The notes: generated by a model from the letters alone, not told the origin. Positions 16,647 through 24,837 are shown, numbered from the stretch's first letter. The stretch: DNA of 34,640 bases from Caldilineaceae bacterium bin5 (GCA_002238445.1 MPML01000054.1:1-34640), one strand, 5' to 3'. Numbers and translations: made by a program.

Positions 16647-17594
16647 CTAGTCGTAGGCGACCCGGGGATCCAAAACAGGATAGACAAGGTCCACGATGAG
16701 GTTTATCGCCATTGTCAGACCGGCTGTGAAGAGAACCACACCGTTGATCATGTTGAAATCCCGGCCCGACAACCCTTGCTGGAACAGTCGGCCCAGCCCC
16801 GGCAAGTTGAACGCAAGGTCAACAAACACCGCCCCCCACATAAAGTCGTCCACCAACAGTCCAAGCGAGGTAACCACAGGAATAAGTGCATTGCGGGCCA
16901 CGTGGCGCGTCATAACCAGGACTTCATTCAATCCCTTAGCACGCGCGGTTCGAACATAGTCATTCTGCAGTACTTCGAGGATCCCACCGCGCGTCTGGCG
17001 GATAATGCCCGCAAGTGAACGCGTCGAGATGATCGCAGCCGCGACAAAATAGGATGGATGCATGATGCCCTTCCATCCACGCGGTACGTTCATCAGGTCC
17101 AACCACAGTACCGTGACGATCAGCATGATCGGCACAAGAACATACGGCGGTATCGACCAGAAAAACAGGCTCCCGCTAACGATCGAATAGTCCAGCCATG
17201 TGTTGTGGAATCGGGCCGCTAATATCCCTAAGGGAATCCCCACAAATGCCATAATCGCAATCACGCCCAGCGCTAATGCACCGGAAACAGGTAGCGCACG
17301 TTTGATACGCGGCCAGATCGGCGCCGCGTCCAGGAACGAATATCCGAACTTGCCCTGGAGCAGGTTGCCCATATAGGTGCCGAACTGCTCGTGGAAGGGT
17401 CTGTCCAAACCGTACTGACTACGCAGTTCGGCCACTTCCTCTTCATTCAGATAGACACCCTGTGCAGCCCACTGTGAACGCAGAATCGTGACCGGATCGA
17501 TCGGCCCGAGATAGCCCAAAAGGAAAACGATCATCAGAGTCGCAAAAAGCGTTGGGATGATGATCAGCAGCCGAATCGACATGTAGCGGGTCAC
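16647..17594 (-). CDS. ABC transporter permease, DppB/OppB type
   Basis: The 315-aa membrane protein has an N-terminal helix (IRLLIIIPTLFATLMIVFLL), the family segment of the GxxxDP kind (LGPIDPVTIL), a long periplasmic loop containing LRSQYGLDRPFHEQF, and then five helices. The EAA loop is DYVRTARAKGLNEVLVMTRHVARN. It starts at GTG 17594 with AGGGGA eight bases upstream; an ATG four codons later is less well placed. It lies between the binding protein and the second permease and forms the translocation pore with the latter. Confidence 0.92.
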   Translation of the reverse strand: MTRYMSIRLLIIIPTLFATLMIVFLLGYLGPIDPVTILRSQWAAQGVYLNEEEVAELRSQYGLDRPFHEQFGTYMGNLLQGKFGYSFLDAAPIWPRIKRALPVSGALALGVIAIMAFVGIPLGILAARFHNTWLDYSIVSGSLFFWSIPPYVLVPIMLIVTVLWLDLMNVPRGWKGIMHPSYFVAAAIISTRSLAGIIRQTRGGILEVLQNDYVRTARAKGLNEVLVMTRHVARNALIPVVTSLGLLVDDFMWGAVFVDLAFNLPGLGRLFQQGLSGRDFNMINGVVLFTAGLTMAINLIVDLVYPVLDPRVAYD

Positions 17595-17699
17595 GTCTCA
17601 ATCCCCTGTGGCACGTGTTTCGTGGTGAAATAGAAGCAGGTGTTGGTCAGCGGCAAGCGGCTCAAGGGCAGCCGGCCGCTGACCAACAGGCGTTACAGT

Positions 17700-19448
17700 T
17701 TACCGTTCTTTGCGATAGGTCTCCGTCATCGTGTGCCAGAAGCTGATGCGGCTCTGGCCATAGCCACCGACCCAGGGCTGTACCTGATACCAGCCGCGGA
17801 TGTAGCCCGTGGGAATCACGAGCGCGGCATCGGTGAACTTCTTCAGCATAGCCTGTGAGCGCTCGCAGTACTCGGCGCTGTTGGGATCCATGGAGAGAAG
17901 CGCATCGATTTCCTCGTCCCACCCCTCTTCGGTGTAGTTGGTCCAGGACTGGTAGGAGCCGCCACGCGTGTGGGCGATTGCCTCAAGCAGATAGCCCGGA
18001 CGCGGCAGGAAGGAGCCGCCACTTGTTACCTGCATGGAGACAAGTCCTTCACCGTCGACAAACTCGGACTCGGCGTTCTTGATCTCGACATCTTCGATGC
18101 CGAGGTTAACGCGCCACATCTCCTGGATGATCTGGGCAGCGCGGATACGGGGCGGATCGCTCCCGCCGGTCATAATCCGGATCTTTGGCACGGTCTCGCC
18201 TGTCGGGCCATACTTGGACTCCGCCAGGAACTCCATGGCCCTTTCCGGATTGAAGGGATAGGGTTGGAAGTTGGGGTCAAAGCATTGGTAGGCCGGCGCC
18301 ATCGGGCTGCCGGAATTGCTGGGGGCCTGCTCGCCTTCCCAGGCTATATTCGCAACTTTGTCCCACTCGATCGCCGACATAAGCGCGCGGCGCAGATTCA
18401 CGTCGTCCACCGGTTCCTGCTCGGTGAGGAAGTACATAGCCCAGAATGCAGAAATCGGTACCTCACGGAAAGCGTCCGGCTGATTCTGGCGCAGGAGCAC
18501 AGCTGACGGGCCGGCAAGATTCAGAGCCAGGTCAATCTCCTCGTTCTCAAACATGAGGAGCATTGTCTGGAAGTCACGGATGGTTGTTGCTTCGATGCCG
18601 TCCAGCAGAGTCGGTTCACCCCACCAGTTCGGATTGCGTTCGAAACGGTAGATTGCGTCCGGCTCAGGCGACAGATGCACCGGCTTGAAGGGGCCGCTGA
18701 CGATCAGGTCGGCCGCATTTTCACCCTGGAAGAAGCGTTCCGCCATCGCACCGCGCCATTCTGTGGCGTCATTGAATTCGTCAGCTCTTTCCAACAGATC
18801 GGCGTACTGGTCAAAACGGGCCGGGGCCGCTTCACGGAAACCCCACAACTGAGGCAGCGAGCCTTCGGACCGCCAGAGCTCGACCTTCAGTGTTTTGTCG
18901 TCCAGGGCCGTAAGACCGGCAATAGTCTCAGTTTCGCCGTCTGCGAACTCATCGATGCCCACTACCGCGCCCATCACGAAGTTGCGGGGCCATGAGTTGC
19001 GGTCGGAGTGGAAGATGTAGTTCCACCAGTCGATCGCATCCTGGGCGGTGATCGACTTGCCGTCGGACCAGACCGCCTCTTCCTGGATGTGGAAGATGTA
19101 CTCGGTGAGGTCTTCGTTCACTTCCCAGTCTGTGGTGAAGAGGCCGGGCATTACATTGCCGTCGATGTCCACCAGGAAGGGCGGCATGAACATATGACCG
19201 AAGTTACAGGGGCTGCCGTAGTCGATGCCGGGGAAGGGACCGGACCCGCAGCCGCCTTCATGCACGACGTTGAGTATCTGGTCTTCGGCCGCATCGTCGG
19301 GCAACATTACTTCCGGCATCATGGCATCCGAGTCGCCTGAATCTGCCATGCCGTCTCCTGCCGGTGCGGCCGGTGCGACACATGCAGTCAGGGAGATGCC
19401 AAGGACCAGAATGAGGCCCACCATCATTTGCCATCGAAATCTCGACAT
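17700..19448 (-). CDS. Family-5 extracellular solute-binding lipoprotein
   Basis: The product is about 582 aa from ATG 19448, chosen because AAGGAG lies eight bases upstream; a GTG at 19457 sits directly on that Shine-Dalgarno. The signal peptide ends in a lipobox (GISLTAC, Cys23), followed by an acidic linker and a two-lobed SBP_bac_5 domain. Family-like segments include the early WEVNEDLTEYIFHIQEEAVW, DGKSITAQDAIDWW and DVNLRRALMSAIEWDKVAN. Such proteins bind oligopeptides, but in Chloroflexota also oligosaccharides and other organics. The surrounding Gfo/Idh/MocA and sialidase-like genes favour a carbohydrate-type ligand. This is the first gene of the catabolic operon. Confidence 0.9.
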   Translation of the reverse strand: MSRFRWQMMVGLILVLGISLTACVAPAAPAGDGMADSGDSDAMMPEVMLPDDAAEDQILNVVHEGGCGSGPFPGIDYGSPCNFGHMFMPPFLVDIDGNVMPGLFTTDWEVNEDLTEYIFHIQEEAVWSDGKSITAQDAIDWWNYIFHSDRNSWPRNFVMGAVVGIDEFADGETETIAGLTALDDKTLKVELWRSEGSLPQLWGFREAAPARFDQYADLLERADEFNDATEWRGAMAERFFQGENAADLIVSGPFKPVHLSPEPDAIYRFERNPNWWGEPTLLDGIEATTIRDFQTMLLMFENEEIDLALNLAGPSAVLLRQNQPDAFREVPISAFWAMYFLTEQEPVDDVNLRRALMSAIEWDKVANIAWEGEQAPSNSGSPMAPAYQCFDPNFQPYPFNPERAMEFLAESKYGPTGETVPKIRIMTGGSDPPRIRAAQIIQEMWRVNLGIEDVEIKNAESEFVDGEGLVSMQVTSGGSFLPRPGYLLEAIAHTRGGSYQSWTNYTEEGWDEEIDALLSMDPNSAEYCERSQAMLKKFTDAALVIPTGYIRGWYQVQPWVGGYGQSRISFWHTMTETYRKER

Positions 19449-19522
19449 GCTTTTCACTCCTTAGCTTTATGATTGCGCCCCAGAACGGCGCGCAGTGAAA
19501 TCCTGCCTGATTCTGATGAATT

Positions 19523-19545
19523 GGCGGCGTCAAACTGAAGCCGCC
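19523..19545 (-). promoter_or_regulatory. Leader hairpin upstream of the binding-protein gene
   Basis: GGCGGC (19523-19528) and GCCGCC (19540-19545) form a six-pair GC stem with an 11-base loop in the presumed 5' untranslated leader, about 75 bases before the ATG at 19448. It lies between a perfect anti-Shine-Dalgarno match (19577-19588) and the gene. A regulatory role is possible but unproven. Confidence 0.35.
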
Positions 19546-19576
19546 GCAACAAGAACAGTTCTTTCGTCTCCTTCTC

Positions 19577-19588
19577 ATCACCTCCTTT
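19577..19588 (-). promoter_or_regulatory. Perfect 12-nt Shine-Dalgarno not assigned to a recognised gene
   Basis: On the minus strand AAAGGAGGTGAT matches the 3' end of 16S rRNA over 12 bases. A GTG (19581) and an ATG (19578) lie inside or directly at its end and open a frame MRRRRKNCSCCGGF that runs into the binding-protein gene in another frame. The spacing is too short for efficient initiation at those codons. It may serve a leader peptide or act as a ribosome standby site. Confidence 0.35.
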
Positions 19589-19623
19589 CACCTTAAGACT
19601 TTCGCCAACACAACTATAGCTAG

Positions 19624-19951
19624 GGGTAACTGCGCAGCTGCAAGAAATTTGCAACCCTGAACGAGGCCAGCAAACCTGTTCTCGATCTCCGCACCCCTCG
19701 CCTCTTGCCCTTGTATTTTGGGCGGTCGGGCCTGCGGCCCTCCCTTGTGCAGGGGCTGCGCCCCCGCAACGCCCCCCTCCAAAACCACGCCTCACCGGCC
19801 GTGCGTCCTCATTCCAGCCATGCGGCTCCATCAACCTGACGGCCGCCAACCTGATACGCAACCAGACCGGCTGTATGCCTGCGGCGATGAAGCGCTGGTC
19901 AACACAGACACTTTAGTTGTGACAGACACTGTAATTGGCCTGGCGGTTACG
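19624..19951 (+). repeat. Dispersed MITE-like element, copy R3 (full length)
   Basis: The left end is GGGTAACTGCGCAGCTGCA and the right end is GCCTGGCGGTTACG. The TTTGCAACCCTGAACGAGG module is at 19648, the hairpin GGGCC-TGC-GGCCC at 19728-19740 and the invariant 40-nt core at 19739-19778. Then come CTCACCGGCCGTGCG, a GCCGCCAACCTGATACG segment and GCTGGTCAACACAGACA. It is about 30 bp longer than R2 because of an AGACACT..AGACACT duplication near 19909-19930. GCTAG is found directly outside both ends (19619-19623 and 19952-19956), a candidate target-site duplication. It lies in the divergent gap between the minus-strand transport operon and the plus-strand PhyH gene. Confidence 0.78.
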
Positions 19952-20617
19952 GCTAGCGAATATAAGCCTGTCCAACTGCCCCGATCAGAACCCTGGCTTT
20001 CGCGCACCAAAACCGTCCAACCATTTCGTGGGAGCGCCAAGGCATTGCCCGGCAAAAAGAGAAACTGTTTGGCCTGATGTCCAATCCCATTCCAGGTAAC
20101 TCTAAGGGCAACGTCTTAAGAATGGAATCTACCACTGGCAAATTCGTTGATACGGTTGTTCAGAAACTTGGGAGCTGATTGTCTCGAGCCGAACGATAGA
20201 TCAATTGGAGAGCAGTGCAGCTGAGCGCGGCAATTTCGCATATGAAATCCGGCCGGGGAATTGACGTCATTATGCAAATCTGCACCTTTTCGTCAGTCAG
20301 CAGCCATGATACTGGATCTGATACACCGTGTCAAAGGCCTGAAATTTACCAGAAAATGCACAGATCCCACCGCCATTGGTCGAGCCGCTCGCGCCGCCGG
20401 CACATCTGCCAGTACTCTTTGCTATGCGAAAATGGGCCCTGCCACAGGCTTTGTACATAATTTGGAGTAAGCATTGCCCAATATGAACGAAATGCTTCCA
20501 CCTCCGCAAAGTGCGCTTCGATTCTCACGTACGGCCAGATCGGACAAAGACCGTTCTCTTATGGCATAATTGCTGCCATAGGAGCATTCTAACTACATTC
20601 AGTAACTTCCAATTCCC
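19952..20617. other. Gene-free divergent intergenic stretch
   Basis: About 0.67 kb lies between element R3 and the ribosome site of the PhyH gene. Only short frames without start signals or recognisable motifs occur on either strand. I see no tRNA, no strong hairpin and no transposase fragment. A TIR-like fragment GGTAACTCTAAG at 20095 vaguely resembles the end of the dispersed element but is too short to call. Promoters for both directions presumably lie here or in R3. Confidence 0.5.
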
Positions 20618-20630
20618 AAAGGAGGTCGGC

Positions 20631-21362
20631 GTGCAACCTGAGACTTACAAACACTATTGGGAGAAGGGCTGGGCAGTCGAGGAGGGAGTCTTCAGCCGCG
20701 AAGAAGCCGACCGTATTGCCCAGGTCGCGCTCGAGATTAGCCAGGAAGAGCTGAGCAAAGACAACGACGATTACGTCGTCGACAAGTCGAATGACGGCGA
20801 GATTGCACCCCGGAAGATCGACCGCCCCTTTCTCAAAAGCCGCCAGTTCCAGTCCTTCGTAATGGACAAACGATTAACCAAATTGGTGGCGGAACTGCTT
20901 GGCGCGCCGCCCTTGCTGTCAGGCGATCAAATCTTCATGAAGCCCCCACAGTTCGGCTCGGCCAAACCCTACCACCAGGACAACTTCTACTTCCAGTGCG
21001 ACCCCGGCGACCACGTAATCACCGCCTGGATCGCTCTCGATGACGTCGCCAAGGAAAATGGCTGCCTGCGCTACATCGACGGCTCGCATAAAGGTCCTAT
21101 CTTGCCGCACGAAGCAGTACCCGGCGAACCGTACAACCTCGTGCCCCCGCCCGAACTGATCGATCTGCAAAAAGAATCGCTGGCCCTCGTCAAAAAGGGC
21201 GGCGTCGTTTTCCACCACAGCCAGGCCCTGCACACCTCCCATCGCAACGAATCAGACCGCTGGCGCCGCGGCTACGCTACACATTGGGTTACCGCCGACG
21301 TAACCTCAACAAAAGGAACGCTCGACAGAGCCTATTTCCGCCGCGAAGACTATCCCGCCTGA
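20631..21362 (+). CDS. Phytanoyl-CoA dioxygenase (PhyH) family protein 2
   Basis: The product is 243 aa from GTG 20631, set by a near-perfect Shine-Dalgarno (AAAGGAGGT, 20618-20626) five bases upstream; the open frame extends to 20511 without similarity. The Fe(II) ligands are in KPYHQDNFYF (H115, D117) and in HHSQALHTSHRN (H201 is the likely distal His), with Arg residues at 210-213 for 2-oxoglutarate. WIALDDVAKENGCLRYIDGSHKGP is typical of the PhyH/ectoine-hydroxylase group. It is the first gene of the plus-strand cluster, 128 bp before the binding-protein pair. It is clearly diverged from the PhyH at 2126-3028, so the two are not recent duplicates. Confidence 0.9.
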   Translation: MQPETYKHYWEKGWAVEEGVFSREEADRIAQVALEISQEELSKDNDDYVVDKSNDGEIAPRKIDRPFLKSRQFQSFVMDKRLTKLVAELLGAPPLLSGDQIFMKPPQFGSAKPYHQDNFYFQCDPGDHVITAWIALDDVAKENGCLRYIDGSHKGPILPHEAVPGEPYNLVPPPELIDLQKESLALVKKGGVVFHHSQALHTSHRNESDRWRRGYATHWVTADVTSTKGTLDRAYFRREDYPA

Positions 21363-21410
21363 TTCCAAAGCGCCGGTCGCCTTCCGGCCCCGAATTGTCC
21401 CAATTTCCGA

Positions 21411-21449
21411 TAACGATGTCGTTACATAACATTTGGTCGTTACATAACA
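21411..21449 (+). promoter_or_regulatory. Operator-like direct and inverted repeats
   Basis: GTCGTTACATAACA occurs at 21418-21431 and again at 21436-21449 (period 18). Each copy holds the inverted repeat GTTA-N2-TAAC. The first copy also overlaps TAACG-N4-CGTTA at 21411-21424. The array lies 42-80 bases before the first binding-protein ATG (21491), a position expected for promoter-proximal repressor sites. The identity of any regulator is unknown. Confidence 0.5.
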
Positions 21450-21490
21450 ATCAATCGAGCTTGTAGCCCCATCTAAAGGAGACTTAGTAC

Positions 21491-22657
21491 ATGAACCGTT
21501 CCAAATTGTCCATCCTATTATTTGTCGTCCTTGCCCTCATGCTGAGCGCTTGTGTGGCGCAAGCTCCCGCCCCTGCTGCCGAAGAAGAGTCGATGGCCGC
21601 TGACGAAGAGCCAATGGCGGAAGAGGCCGAATCCGACAGCGAGGCCGAGTTTGAACGCATCCTGGCTTGCGTCGAGGAAAACTTCCCGGCGGAGAGCTAC
21701 TTCACCAATGACCTGCTGCCAGCTGCCGATGCAACCTGGGAAGCGATGGACTGCACCAGCGTCGATTCCATCAAGGTCGGCATGCCATGGGTGCTCAACG
21801 ACGAAGAAGCGCCCTGGTACAACGCCATCGAACTGGGTTACTTCGCCGACGTTTGCCTGGAAGTTGAGCTGGTAGCCGGTGGACCTGGCGTCGACCATCT
21901 GCAGACGCTCGCCGGCGGCGCCGTCGACATCGCCGTCGTAGCCGGTGGCAGCCGCGTACCCTCCATCGTATCCAGCCCTACCCCAGCTGACGTAGTGGCA
22001 GTCGGTACATTCCTCAAGCACAGCCCTTATGTCTGGCTGGGCCTGGATCCGGACACGCCCCAGGATCAGCGCTCCGACAAGGTACTGACACCCCAGGACT
22101 TTATCGGCAAAAAGGTGGGGCTCCAGGGCAGTGACGACTACCTGTTTAATTTCATGTCCAACAAGCACGGCATCCCGGCCGACGAGGTTGAGCTGATGGA
22201 AGCAGGCTTTACGCCTGACCCGGTCCTGGTAGGCGCTATGGACTACATCGGCGCCTGGATCGTTAACCAGCCGCGTCTCCTGGAAGAAAAAGGTTTTATG
22301 AACTGGGTCGCCTTCCGCTTCAGTGATTGGGGTTGGGACGGCTACGGTGACGTCACCGTTGTACGGCGAGAAACTTTTGAAGAGAATCCCGATCTGGTGC
22401 GCCGCTTCCTGGCCGCCCAAACCCGGGGCCTGAACTATCTGCTCGAAAATCCCGACGAGTCCGCTGAAATCGCAGTCGTGTACGGCGTCGATGCCCAACT
22501 GACAAAGGAACAGGCCCTTCGTCGCTTCGAGCTGCAGGAAGCCCTTGTCCTCGGTAGCGACGACCTGCCCGTTTCCCACATGTCGGCCGATCGTTGGAAT
22601 ACGCAGGTTGCATCCATGATCCAGTATGACCAACTGGAACTGGACGCCTGCCAGTAG
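21491..22657 (+). CDS. NMT1/THI5-type ABC substrate-binding lipoprotein 1
   Basis: The 388-aa protein has a signal peptide ending LALMLSAC (lipid-modified Cys21) and an Ala/Glu-rich linker (residues 22-55). The periplasmic binding domain follows: IKVGMPWVLNDEEAPWYNAIELGYF, then VVAGGSRVPSIVSS and DPVLVGAMDYIGAWIVNQPRL. This is the NitT/TauT, NMT1/THI5 superfamily, whose ligands include nitrate, sulfonates, pyrimidines and riboflavin. AAAGGAG lies nine bases upstream of the ATG. The next gene but one encodes the ATPase, and an adjacent paralogue shares nearly every motif. An extra conserved Cys-containing leader (ILACVEENFPAESYFTNDLLP) sits before the usual domain start in both. Confidence 0.88.
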   Translation: MNRSKLSILLFVVLALMLSACVAQAPAPAAEEESMAADEEPMAEEAESDSEAEFERILACVEENFPAESYFTNDLLPAADATWEAMDCTSVDSIKVGMPWVLNDEEAPWYNAIELGYFADVCLEVELVAGGPGVDHLQTLAGGAVDIAVVAGGSRVPSIVSSPTPADVVAVGTFLKHSPYVWLGLDPDTPQDQRSDKVLTPQDFIGKKVGLQGSDDYLFNFMSNKHGIPADEVELMEAGFTPDPVLVGAMDYIGAWIVNQPRLLEEKGFMNWVAFRFSDWGWDGYGDVTVVRRETFEENPDLVRRFLAAQTRGLNYLLENPDESAEIAVVYGVDAQLTKEQALRRFELQEALVLGSDDLPVSHMSADRWNTQVASMIQYDQLELDACQ

Positions 22658-22761
22658 TCAGTGCGGCAGGCGGTGTTCCTAGCGACGCGCAGGGGCGTGG
22701 AAACACGCAACGGTCTCGCTTCCGCAGGGCACGCCGCCATGAGCCTTGCCTACCATAACCC

Positions 22762-22795
22762 GCCAAGGACAAGAGCTGACGCTCTTGTCCTTGGC
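22762..22795 (+). terminator. Perfect 15-bp hairpin between tandem binding-protein genes
   Basis: GCCAAGGACAAGAGC (22762-22776), a TGAC loop (22777-22780) and its exact complement (22781-22795) form a 15-bp stem. It is followed by CCTGCTTTCG rather than a clean T-run. It could be an inefficient terminator that lets a fraction of transcripts continue, or an mRNA-stabilising stem protecting the 3' end of the first binding-protein message. Confidence 0.75.
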
Positions 22796-22867
22796 CTGCT
22801 TTCGCGTCGAAGTCAAGGCAAAATAGTAAAGAATTTCCTTAACCCTGTTGAATGATAATCGCACCAA

Positions 22868-22902
22868 TTCCTGAAGACTATAGTCTTAATCATTTCAGGA
22901 GG
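22868..22902 (+). promoter_or_regulatory. Stem enclosing the Shine-Dalgarno of binding protein 2
   Basis: TTCCTGAA (22868-22875) can pair with TTCAGGAG (22894-22901), burying most of the AGGAGG used by the ATG at 22912. The loop contains the palindrome GACTATAGTC. The structure would lower translation of the second binding protein unless melted or bound. Stability was not calculated. Confidence 0.4.
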
Positions 22903-22911
22903 AACTGGACA

Positions 22912-24060
22912 ATGAACAGTCCCCTACTTCCCGTTTGGATGCTGGCCGGCCTGACCCTCTTGTTAACCGCCTGCGTAGCGCCTGTCGCCATCCCCGCCAT
23001 TGAAAGTGAGAAAGGCGAGGCCGCGGCGGAGGCCAATGATAGTGACACTGAATTCCAAAGCATCCTTGCCTGTGTCGAGGAAAACTTCCCAGCCGAAAAC
23101 TACTTCACCAACGATCTATTGCCCGACCCCGATGCTGACTGGGTTCCCATGGATTGCGAAAGCATGGATCATGTCAAAGTTGGCATGTCCTGGATACTTA
23201 ACGACGGTGGCGCACCTTGGTACAACGCAGTTGAGTTGGGATTCTTCAGCGATCTTTGTCTCGAAGTCGAGCTGGTGCGAGGATTGACGGGCATGGGCCA
23301 CTTGCCAACATTGGTTGACGGCGGCGTGGACTTCGCTGTCAGCGCCGGTGGTAGCATTGTACCTGCCTTTATTACCAGCCCCGATGGAGGGGACATCGTA
23401 GCGGTTGGCTCCCTGATCAAGCATAGCCCATACATCTGGCTGGGTCTGGATCCCGACACCCCTACGGACCAGCGCTCCCAAAAGGAAATAACGCCCCAGG
23501 ACTTCATCGGCAAGACAGTCGGCATCCATGCAGGCGAGGACTACTACTTTGACTTCATAACCACCAAGTACGGCATCTCTCCCGACGAGGTGGACCTTGT
23601 CGAAACCGGCTTTACCCCGGATCCTGTACTTGCCGGCGAGATGGACTACACCGGGGCCTGGCTCATCAACGAAACTCGCCTGATGGAGGAGCAGGGCTAC
23701 ATGAACTGGGTCGCTTTTCAGTTCAGCGAGTGGGGTTGGGACGACTATTCGGAAGTCATAACCGTGCGCCGGTCCACCCTGGAGGATAGCCCCGACCTTG
23801 TGCGACGTTATCTGGCCGCAGTCATTCGCGGCCTTTCGCATGTTCAGCAGTACCCGGAAGAATCAGCCGAGATCGCCGTAAGGTATGCGATAGACGCAGA
23901 ATTGACCAAGGATCAAGCTGTACGCCGCTTCCAGCTCCAGGAAACACTCATCGCCGACGCTGACGGGCTTCCCATCGGGCACATGTCCAGCGGTCGCTGG
24001 AATGAACAGGTTGCTTCGATGCTACAGTATGATCAGATGGATCTGCCTGCGTGCGAATAG
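22912..24060 (+). CDS. NMT1/THI5-type ABC substrate-binding lipoprotein 2 (tandem paralogue)
   Basis: The product is 382 aa from ATG 22912 (AGGAGG nine bases upstream); the frame extends to 22852 without signal. Lipobox GLTLLLTAC gives Cys21. It runs collinear with binding protein 1 throughout: CVEENFPAENYFTNDLLP, VKVGMSWILNDGGAPWYNAVE, SAGGSIVPAFITSP, LIKHSPYIWLGLDPDTP, ETGFTPDPVLAGEMDYTGAW and SGRWNEQVASMLQYDQMDL. Changes in the pocket region (VAGGPGVDHLQTLAGGAV becoming VRGLTGMGHLPTLVDGGV) suggest a related but different ligand. The ATPase gene starts 24 bp downstream. Confidence 0.88.
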   Translation: MNSPLLPVWMLAGLTLLLTACVAPVAIPAIESEKGEAAAEANDSDTEFQSILACVEENFPAENYFTNDLLPDPDADWVPMDCESMDHVKVGMSWILNDGGAPWYNAVELGFFSDLCLEVELVRGLTGMGHLPTLVDGGVDFAVSAGGSIVPAFITSPDGGDIVAVGSLIKHSPYIWLGLDPDTPTDQRSQKEITPQDFIGKTVGIHAGEDYYFDFITTKYGISPDEVDLVETGFTPDPVLAGEMDYTGAWLINETRLMEEQGYMNWVAFQFSEWGWDDYSEVITVRRSTLEDSPDLVRRYLAAVIRGLSHVQQYPEESAEIAVRYAIDAELTKDQAVRRFQLQETLIADADGLPIGHMSSGRWNEQVASMLQYDQMDLPACE

Positions 24061-24084
24061 GCGCCCAAGGGGGACGGAAACAAA

Positions 24085-24837
24085 TTGACTATTGAGTTTT
24101 CGCATATCAGCAAACGGTTTGGCGACGTTGAAGCGTTACAGGACGTCAGCCTGACCATACCGGACGGCGAGTTCGTCACTCTCATCGGTCCGTCCGGCTG
24201 CGGCAAAACCACCATGCTGCGTATTGCCGCCGGGCTGGAGGTTCCTTCCGGCGGTAACGTCTCGGTAAATGGCGACACGCCCAGCAACGCCTGCCGCCAG
24301 CATCAGATAGGTGTAGCCTTCCAGCGTCCGGCCCTGCTGGCATCCCGCTCTGCTCTGAGCAATGTGCAGATGACGTTGGAAATCACAGGTCCGGAAGGCG
24401 CGCTGTCGCCAGATGATCTGCTCACCGACTTCGGCCTGGGCGATTTCCACCATCATTACCCCCACCAGCTCTCCGGGGGAATGCAGCAACGCGTCAACAT
24501 TGCCGCCGCCCTTGTTCACAATCCACCCATTCTGCTGCTCGACGAACCGTTCGGCGCCCTCGACGAGTTGACACGCGAATCGATGGGCGAATGGCTCGGC
24601 GATGTCCTGAATCGTTCTTCCAAGACCGTCATCTTCGTCACCCATAGCGTAGAGGAGGCCACCATCCTGTCCGACCGCGTGGTTGTCCTCTCGGCCCGTC
24701 CCGGCCGCATCGCCGAAACCATCGATATCGCGTTGCCGCGTCCCCGGTCGCGGGCCTTTCGCACCGACGAAAACTTCCTGCGCGAAGTGGCGCGTGTGCG
24801 CTCATCGCTATACCGCGCTGTCGAAATGAGCAACTGA
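24085..24837 (+). CDS. ABC transporter ATP-binding protein, NitT/TauT (SsuB-like) type
   Basis: The 250-aa ATPase starts at TTG 24085 (AAGGGGG 11 bases upstream, otherwise weak). It has Walker A GPSGCGKTT (35-43), Q-loop Gln80, signature LSGGMQQR (129-136), Walker B ILLLDEP (149-155), D-loop GALDE and switch His187 (VTHSVEEA). The length and the C-terminal RPGRIAETIDIALPRPRSR tail match SsuB/TauB. It energises uptake of the ligand delivered by either upstream binding protein through the permease at 24934. All catalytic residues are present. Confidence 0.93.
   Translation: MTIEFSHISKRFGDVEALQDVSLTIPDGEFVTLIGPSGCGKTTMLRIAAGLEVPSGGNVSVNGDTPSNACRQHQIGVAFQRPALLASRSALSNVQMTLEITGPEGALSPDDLLTDFGLGDFHHHYPHQLSGGMQQRVNIAAALVHNPPILLLDEPFGALDELTRESMGEWLGDVLNRSSKTVIFVTHSVEEATILSDRVVVLSARPGRIAETIDIALPRPRSRAFRTDENFLREVARVRSSLYRAVEMSN

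Noticed and set aside
19577..19588. Plus-strand ATCACCTCCTTT, identical to the 3' tail of 16S rRNA
   Set aside because: No other rRNA sequence surrounds it; it is simply the complement of a very strong Shine-Dalgarno on the minus strand.
20261..20528. Short frames on both strands in the divergent gap before the second PhyH gene
   Set aside because: No start signals, motifs or similarity to known families; best treated as non-coding.
21518..22633. Long 371-codon open frame on the minus strand, opposite binding protein 1
   Set aside because: It mirrors the codon structure of the plus-strand lipoprotein, has no ribosome site, signal or family motif, and the opposite strand is clearly coding.
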